Below, piece after piece: positions 1 to 5,900 of a stretch of 8,348 nt of DNA. How positions within the stretch are numbered: position 1 is the first letter of the stretch; each line of letters opens with the position of its first letter. Origin of the DNA: Planctomycetaceae bacterium (GTDB lineage: Bacteria; Planctomycetota; Planctomycetia; Pirellulales; Lacipirellulaceae); assembly GCA_002713555.1 (NCBI GenBank), contig PATG01000011.1, forward strand, positions 1 through 8,348, read 5' to 3'. The notes beneath the pieces are model-generated. The model ran no database searches and was not told the origin of the DNA. It saw only the letters and a program-made list of their open reading frames with translations. The position numbers were made by a program, and so were the translations under genes.

Positions 1-48
1 TACTACAAGGTCGCTGGCGGGCTGTGCTGTTTTGCTAGGTACGGTCAT
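1..48 (-). CDS. Possible 5' end of an unidentified leftward gene (partial)
   Basis: On the minus strand an ATG at 48-46 opens 16 codons without a stop, reading MTVPSKTAQPASDLVV, and the frame leaves the window. The start is supported by a GGAGG Shine-Dalgarno-like run (complement of 56-60) seven bases upstream. This is the clearest ribosome-binding site in the window. Too little protein is visible to name a family. The hairpin and T-tract at 86-119 lie upstream and point the other way, which fits a transcript arriving from the left just as well. The plus-strand frames here close at 38, 54 and 64, so the region could instead be the 3' end of a rightward gene or RNA. Confidence is low because of the length. 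Confidence 0.3.
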   Translation of the reverse strand, partial: MTVPSKTAQPASDLVV

Positions 49-85
49 GCGTAGTCCTCCTTGAGGCGGTCCGGAGAATGAAATT

Positions 86-119
86 TGAAAGGCCCATAGG
101 GCCTTTCATATTTTTTTTT
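86..119 (+). terminator. Perfect hairpin plus T9 tract, terminator-like
   Basis: A perfect 10-bp inverted repeat, TGAAAGGCCC (86-95) and GGGCCTTTCA (99-108), closes a 3-base ATA loop. It is followed by TA and nine T residues (111-119), with a second run of ten T at 148-157. On the plus strand this has the form of an intrinsic terminator; T-rich tracts alone also terminate archaeal transcription. The upstream transcript would have to enter from the left edge. The dyad lies between a possible leftward start at 48 and a rightward start at 218, so it could instead be a protein-binding site between divergent genes. Confidence 0.5.
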
Positions 120-181
120 CTCCTTTCCTATAGGGTTAAATTTAGAATTTTTTTTTTGATTTTGCATTGATAAAATTAAGA

Positions 182-191
182 TTGATATAGG
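182..191 (+). promoter_or_regulatory. Candidate TATA box for the 98-aa gene
   Basis: TTGATATAGG lies about 27-36 bases before the ATG at 218, where an archaeal TATA box would sit for a transcript starting at or very near that ATG. No Shine-Dalgarno-like sequence precedes the ATG (bases ctgaatcta), which agrees with a leaderless message. The surrounding stretch 135-190 is strongly A/T-rich, so chance matches are easy. This is an inference from position. Confidence 0.25.
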
Positions 192-217
192 CCCGTATCT
201 CCCGAAAACTGAATCTA

Positions 218-514
218 ATGTCAATCAACGATGAGGCGTATATGTTGGCCTTACAAACCCGTATCTCTGCATATCTCGAAATGCATCCAATCATGCTCGT
301 TGCTGCCCTAAATGTCCACCAGAAAACACGGGCGGCATTCAATCAGTCCAAGTTTTTTGATCGTAAAGCATTGGTTGAAGCCTTACACCGCTCACCCTTG
401 GATACTTCAGAAATTTTCACCGACCCCAAAAATATCTCATGGGAGACATCTTTCGCATTGATTGGGAATTCTTGGGAACTCCCCGGCCGAGGCAAAATAG
501 TTCACATTGACTAG
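218..514 (+). CDS. Small hypothetical protein, 98 aa
   Basis: I do not recognise this protein. It has 98 residues starting MSINDEAYML and ending GKIVHID. The N-terminal half (about 1-45) looks alpha-helical, with hydrophobic residues spaced through it. There is no signal peptide, no membrane segment, no cysteine and no metal-binding motif, so it is probably a small soluble cytoplasmic protein. Its codons (frequent TTG, GAT, ATC, CGT; no AGA or AGG) resemble those of the larger genes, which is the main reason to treat it as real. The ATG at 218 has no Shine-Dalgarno but has a TATA-like box at leaderless distance. It stands alone between two hairpins (86-108 and 527-561), which suggests a separate transcription unit. 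The alternative is a chance open frame; the opposite-strand frames over it look less protein-like. Confidence 0.5.
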   Translation: MSINDEAYMLALQTRISAYLEMHPIMLVAALNVHQKTRAAFNQSKFFDRKALVEALHRSPLDTSEIFTDPKNISWETSFALIGNSWELPGRGKIVHID

Positions 515-526
515 GCTCAAATTGGG

Positions 527-561
527 TTGAACCCGAGAGGCAACTTTCCCCTCGGGTTCAA
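527..561 (+). terminator. 11-bp hairpin after the 98-aa gene
   Basis: A perfect inverted repeat, TTGAACCCGAG (527-537) and CTCGGGTTCAA (551-561), encloses a 13-base loop and begins 12 bases after the stop at 512-514. No T-run follows on either strand, so it is not a textbook intrinsic terminator. Its place just after a stop codon suggests a role in 3'-end formation or message stability. Its two-fold symmetry would also suit an operator site in the 221-base gap before the ATPase gene. Confidence 0.35.
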
Positions 562-644
562 AATCAAGTCGAAACTTCTGTTGGATATTTGCCATTGGTC
601 CTCTTTCAAATCTCGACTCCATTTCCCCAGAGCCTTTCTTTCTT

Positions 645-660
645 GTTTCTATTTAAAGGA
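645..660 (+). promoter_or_regulatory. Candidate archaeal promoter for the ATPase gene
   Basis: TATTTAAA at 650-657 follows a pyrimidine-rich stretch (634-650). It resembles an archaeal TATA box, with transcription expected to begin about 25 bases downstream, near 680. That would leave a leader of roughly 55 bases before the ATG at 736. It is the best box in the 515-735 gap. No experimental start is known, and the upstream BRE is not clear. Confidence 0.35.
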
Positions 661-735
661 ACGATCTTTTCTTTGATACGAAATTTCACTCATAATAGGT
701 GAAGTGTCATTTGTGACCATGACCACCGGGAAGAT

Positions 736-2853
736 ATGCTGCCCGAGTCTCAGGCGCGTCTCTTGCGTCTTCTCGCACGGTTTCCCGATGAATTGGTCGA
801 GGCTTGGGACGTGCCTCGTGAATTGTCGCTACCCGGTCTTTCAGAATCTCTCGGGTTGGTTCGCAGTGCCCTACATGAACCGCTCAAAGCTTTGGAAGAG
901 CAGGGGCTTATCCAAACGAGAAATGCGCATGTCATCGGTGGCGGAAATCGGAAGCGAAGTGTGGTACACCTTACACCCAAAGGCCGACAACAAGCATCCA
1001 CCCTAGTCACAACTGCTGGTCATTCGATGGAAGTTGAAACGACAGATGGTCTACACGGGCGAGAAAATGAGACTGCCCAACTCATGTCTGCGCTTAGTGA
1101 AGGTGCAGCAATATTGACGGGGATGCCGGGAATCGGCAAAACGGCTCTAATCAAATCGCTCTGTCCACCGAAGCGCTACGTGGCAATGGATGCCTCGATG
1201 GACGCCCAAACCCTTGTTGCAAAATGGCTCGAAATCGATGATCCACCTCTAGATTTACAAACTCAAATCGAAATGCTGTCCGAATCGTATACGATAGCCG
1301 TAGATGAACTCCAAGAAGTTCACCCGAGACATCAAGCAGGTGTACATGCACTTCTACAAGGTTTGATTGATTCTAAGGTGAGCGTAATCATTGGTGTCCG
1401 CGCCCCCAGCCCCTTTGAGCATCATCCTCGCTGGAATGGAGCCATTACTTTGTCTGGGCTGGATGCTGAAGCCAGCCACAAGTTGCTTGGAAACGTGGTC
1501 GATTTTGACACCGCTCAAGGTGTGTGTGAGGCGCTCGCTGGCCACCCACTTGCCCTGCATCTATGGGCTCCATCCGATACACTTCCTGAAGCCAGTGATG
1601 CGGTACAATCCTTCGTAGAAGAGACGGTATTGTCGCGTTTGGAAAATGCCGGGAGAGATGACCTTGACTCGCTGAGTGCAGAACCCAGGCCGGTTAAGGC
1701 CACGAATATCGAAGATTTAGATATCAATCATCTGGATGAAGCGGCACTATTGCGTTGGCCAAGCGGTCTTGTTGAGGTCCAGCATCTAGTGCGCAACGTG
1801 CGTCGAGTTGCTTGGGAAGAACCTGAAAAAATTCACCTCAAAGCGGTCGAACGTTGGTCCAAAATCGATGATGCCGAAGCTCGCTGGTTTGAGGCCTATC
1901 ATAGACTCATGGCTGGTGAAGACCCAACGGAATTCATTGTCGAAAATCAAACCTCAATTCTCGCAGAAAGCGCAGCTGGGGCGACCCTGTTGGAGGATGC
2001 CTTACATCTACTTCCAGATGCCCATCAATTACGTACCATGGCGGCTAGATTGGCACTCGATCGCGCAGAATTTTCTATCGCAGAATCATATCTTTCGCAA
2101 CTTGATGAACCCAACCATCGACTGCTTGCGCGCCTTTATCGAAGCCAAGGAAACATCTCCGCAGCAAATGATGCTGAACGCATGGCGCGAGCATCGACCA
2201 GTCGAGCCGAAGCCGCACAAATCCATCTGTCTAGAGTGGCTGCATTGCTTGATGATCGGTTACCCGATGAGATCGGTGCATTGGATGAAGTCGAAAAGGA
2301 CCTTTCAAAAACGAGAATTGGTGAATTGGAAGACCAACAAAAACGCTCTGCAATTGTCCTTATCGCTATTCTCAAACACAAGATTGCGATTCTTCGGCGT
2401 GACGCAAAAACTGCAGCAGAAGTACGCAATGACCTGCTAGAACTGGCGGGTGGCGAAGATCCCTTGACGGAACGACTTGAACACATGGAGTTACTACTGC
2501 TCTCAGAACAGGATTCACCTAAGCGGTTGAAGGCTGAATCTGCCATGCGTCGTTTGGTTGGGCGAACGACAGAAACCTTGCAGCGAGTATCCTTGGGTCT
2601 AAGTTTGATTCAATCACAGGCTCGAACGAACCCTCCAGGGGCGTTGACCACCTTGGAAAATTTGCAATCCCTCCCCTTGCCAATGGATCTTCCAGCGGGT
2701 CGTAGGTTGGATGCTCTTATGTGGTACTGGAGGGGTGAATTAGAGCCTGAGAAGCGCCATGTATTCTGGCGAGAAGCCGCACAACGATTCCGTCGAGCAG
2801 AGTGCCCACGTGCGGCAGGTTCTTTAACAGAAAAACTGCATAAATCCCTGTGA
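736..2853 (+). CDS. Winged-helix STAND-type ATPase with helical-repeat C-terminus
   Basis: This 705-aa cytoplasmic protein is probably a nucleotide-dependent switch acting on DNA. Residues 5-87 form a winged-helix domain: a recognition-helix region near LSESLGLVRSALHEPL, then EEQGLI, then a wing rich in G, R and K ending HLTPKG. Residues 105-280 are a P-loop domain: GRE at 108-110, Walker A GMPGIGKT at 129-136, Walker B IAVDE at 187-191, a sensor-like GVR ending at R222, GLD at 241-243 and GHPLAL at 269-274. The last matches the GxPLAL motif of STAND/NB-ARC ATPases. Residues 375-700 are almost wholly helical and TPR-like, for example LLARLYRSQGNISAANDAE, and would be the sensor or scaffold part. 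The ATG at 736 is the first standard start after the in-frame stop at 700-702; only a weak GGGAAG precedes it. The gene runs into the surface-protein frame. MalT-like regulation is the nearest known parallel. An antiviral STAND role is possible but less likely, because the N-terminus is a DNA-binding domain rather than a nuclease or other toxic effector. The ligand and DNA target are unknown. Confidence 0.85.
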   Translation: MLPESQARLLRLLARFPDELVEAWDVPRELSLPGLSESLGLVRSALHEPLKALEEQGLIQTRNAHVIGGGNRKRSVVHLTPKGRQQASTLVTTAGHSMEVETTDGLHGRENETAQLMSALSEGAAILTGMPGIGKTALIKSLCPPKRYVAMDASMDAQTLVAKWLEIDDPPLDLQTQIEMLSESYTIAVDELQEVHPRHQAGVHALLQGLIDSKVSVIIGVRAPSPFEHHPRWNGAITLSGLDAEASHKLLGNVVDFDTAQGVCEALAGHPLALHLWAPSDTLPEASDAVQSFVEETVLSRLENAGRDDLDSLSAEPRPVKATNIEDLDINHLDEAALLRWPSGLVEVQHLVRNVRRVAWEEPEKIHLKAVERWSKIDDAEARWFEAYHRLMAGEDPTEFIVENQTSILAESAAGATLLEDALHLLPDAHQLRTMAARLALDRAEFSIAESYLSQLDEPNHRLLARLYRSQGNISAANDAERMARASTSRAEAAQIHLSRVAALLDDRLPDEIGALDEVEKDLSKTRIGELEDQQKRSAIVLIAILKHKIAILRRDAKTAAEVRNDLLELAGGEDPLTERLEHMELLLLSEQDSPKRLKAESAMRRLVGRTTETLQRVSLGLSLIQSQARTNPPGALTTLENLQSLPLPMDLPAGRRLDALMWYWRGELEPEKRHVFWREAAQRFRRAECPRAAGSLTEKLHKSL

Positions 2854-2858
2854 TTTTT

Positions 2859-2888
2859 CGGTTCAGCCCTCCTATGGAGGGCGAACCG
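2859..2888 (+). other. Strong hairpin at the ATPase/surface-protein junction
   Basis: CGGTTC-A-GCCCTCC (2859-2872) pairs with GGAGGGCGAACCG (2876-2888) across a TAT loop. This gives 13 base pairs, mostly G/C, with a single bulged A at 2865. It begins 5 bases after the ATPase stop (2851-2853). No T-run follows, so a simple terminator is unlikely. An ATG at 2874 lies across the loop and stem and would be hidden from ribosomes. The position suggests control between the two cistrons, such as mRNA processing, partial attenuation or 3'-end protection. It also argues that the surface protein starts further down, at 2931. Confidence 0.55.
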
Positions 2889-2930
2889 GGGGCCGAAAGC
2901 ATTCAATGGGATGTGCAACCGCAGAGGGGT

Positions 2931-5900
2931 ATGGTGCGTCGCGGAATGCTGGTCATTCTCTTGATTTCCGTACTCTTATTCACCAGTCTTTCTCCACTTG
3001 CACCAATTTCACTTGAATCTTCAGAAAATGCCGCTGATTCCACTGGAAGAGCAACCACTACCTGGGCAGGAACCATGACCCTAACCAGTGACTACACCGT
3101 TGCTGCAGGAGACACGCTGGTGATTGATTCAGGTGCCACAATCTCGTTTGCAGACAACGTTCGATTGTATGTCGAAGGTGAATTGGATGTTGATGGCACA
3201 GCCACCAGTCCTGCAACCATCACCCGTTCGTCGGGCGCCATGGCCCACGAGGGTATTCAGTTCAATGCCAGCAGTCGTGGACGAGGTAGCGTAATCAACC
3301 ATCTCAATATCCAACATGCAGAATGGGGTGTAACCATTTACAACAGCAATCCGACATTGAATGATGTCCGAATCGAGAATCCAGATTATGTTGGCATCGA
3401 CATGTTTGACAATGCAAATCCCACCATTCAGCGCCTATCAATACAGGACGGCGGTCAAGATGTCGCATCATCCTCAGTGAACAATCGTTATGGAATTGGC
3501 TTATCGATTGGTGCGAGCAGCAATCCTCTAGTGCTAGGTGCCAGTTTTGACAACTTGACCACCCGCGCCGTCAATATGTGGGGCGATTCGTCAGGCTTCT
3601 TACGAGATTTAGTAATCAGCAACATCTCTGCAATTGGAAACAGTGGGTGGTTGTCTGCAGGGGTTTGGGTCGAAGATAGCGTGGCCCTTTTTGACAATGT
3701 TAGCATCGATCGCTCTGACAATGGCATTTGGATTCAACACATCAGTGAGACGGTCAGTACTCGCCCGACTTTTTGGGATACGACTGTGACTCACAGTATG
3801 TATCGAGGGGTGTATGTTGAGCAATTCAATCATTCCAATTTTAATGCACCATTAAATGCTATTTTCGATAATCTCGAGGTCAGTGGTTCAGGTCAAATTG
3901 GTGCAAAAACACCAGGTCTGTGCTACCAGGCCATCGGAGTGAATACGAGCGGAATCGATTTGAGAAATTCACGCGCAATTGACAACAATTGCAACGGCTT
4001 CAAAGCCTACATGATTGATTCCGCCACGATTATCGACAATTTGACTCTTGATGGCAATGGAGAGAGTGCATCCATCAATCGCAACGACCGCGCAGGAATG
4101 TTTCTGCGTAGTGTCAACTGGGCTCCGCAAATCCGCAACCTATCAGTGAATTCAAGCGCAATGGATGGAATTTATCTTTCTAAAGCCAATTTGCAAGGGT
4201 ATAATTGGGATTCAACGAACAACAATGGACACGGGATGTACGTCGAAGAATCTCATCCTGATGTTTCAGATTTACATCTTGTAAACAATGGCTTAAACGG
4301 ATTGCGAGTCTTTGATGCAAGCAACGTTGAGTTGTATGATTTGGTTTCAACCAACAATGGCGGACAAGCAGTGTTTCCAAGTGACGGTGTTGGTCTGTTT
4401 TTTGAGAAATCCAATGATTTGATGTCGGCGACCAAGAATGTATCCTGTACGAATTGTTCCTCAACAAACGATGCTTGGGGTGGTGTTTTCATTAAGGATA
4501 GTGTAGATATTCAACTCCATCAATTGACCGTGACAGATCCAGGAAACGGTGCCTTGGCTGTCGAAGTCGATAACGGAAATCTGAATTTCAATGGCTGGGT
4601 TGATATCCACGGTCTAGATGTACAAGCCAACCGAACTGGGCCAATATTCCAGTTGGTCGATGCCGAAGCTAGAATCTCTGGCGTTCGTCTGAATGGGGCC
4701 CACAACGGAATGGTTTGGGATGGCAGTGATACTCCATTGACCAGTTCGCTTTCTGATGTGATTTTGTCCGGTAACAATTGCTTGGAATTCACCGATTTAC
4801 ATTTGGTGGAAGCCGTAGATTTGGACCTGTCTGCTTGTACTGGACAAATTAACTTCCGCGATTCGACGATCAACATGTCCAATTCTGTTCAGGGAACTTC
4901 AGTGGCCTTTGATATGACGGGCCAACCAAGTACATTGAGATGGATTGATTCTGGAGATTTAGGGACACTCAATGTGGGTGTAGGCAGCTTGGTTGACGAG
5001 ATGTGGACATTGCATGTTTGGGCTACAAATCAGCACAACCACGGCCTTCCTAATGCCGTCATAAACCTCTCATTTGATCAATTTGAGTCCGATCAAACCC
5101 ACACTTTGCCATACAGTGGTAATGCCGTCATTGGACCATTCTCGGCACAACAAACCGATTGGATGGGTTCCAGCACTTGGACGGAGTATTGGGTCGGTTG
5201 CGAGTATGAAGGTGAGCGAACCGACTCTAGTTCATCAGAACCGATTCCCACCAATAGAGTTGCAAACTTCAATTCACCGTTGGTTGTCTGTGAAATCACC
5301 CTGACCAACCAAGCGCCGTTGATTATTTGGGACACACCTCTCGATGAGGACGTGTTTGGAAGTGGCGCCATCGTTGAGTTCAACGCTTCCGAAACGTGGG
5401 ATTTGGATGACGACCCCATCGCATTCACATGGTTGAGTAACATCGATGGACAATTTAGTTCAAGCAGTCAGTTCATGGTCAACGATGGCAATGGTTTGGT
5501 GCTCTCCGATGGACTACATACCATCACATTGGAAGTCTGCGATAATCAAGGAAACTGTGCCAACGAAAGTCGTGAAATTGAATTGAGGAATCTTCCCCCG
5601 GTGATTGATATTGTCACCGACCCAGGTGTCGATTTGGATGGTGCCCTTCGATTGTATCGTACAGCATCTTTGCATGTGAATATGACCGGGACAACAGACC
5701 CAGAGGGCGATGCCATTCTCTGTGGAATGGACGTTTCCTACCGCACCGATGATGGGGCGATAGAACCCTGCCCGATGGAATGGAATGTTACGTTCTTGGA
5801 TGCAAGTGATAGCATGTCGTCCTTCACTTACACGATTTCCATTAGCGATGGTGTCAACCCTTCAGTGGACTTGGTTTACCAAATTGAGTTGATTAACGAA

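Noticed and set aside
1..48. The minus-strand run AGCCCGCCAGCGACCTTG resembles part of archaeal 5S rRNA.
   Set aside because: The pairing partner (a GGCGGG-type run) and the conserved CCGAAC loop are missing from the upstream minus-strand bases, so the expected 5S helices cannot form.
527..570. GGGTTCAAAATC looks like a tRNA T-loop.
   Set aside because: No 3' T-stem or acceptor stem pairs with it, and no D-arm or anticodon arm lies at the right distance. The match comes from the hairpin arm itself.
719..1006. ATG at 719 opens another frame ahead of the ATPase start.
   Set aside because: That frame gives low-complexity, cysteine- and arginine-rich sequence without family features, and it overlaps the winged-helix domain, which is clearly coding in the frame from 736.
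736..2853. Antiviral STAND (Avs-like) defence gene.
   Set aside because: The N-terminal domain is a winged helix rather than a nuclease, protease or other effector, and no defence, integrase or phage genes are nearby. A regulator fits better.
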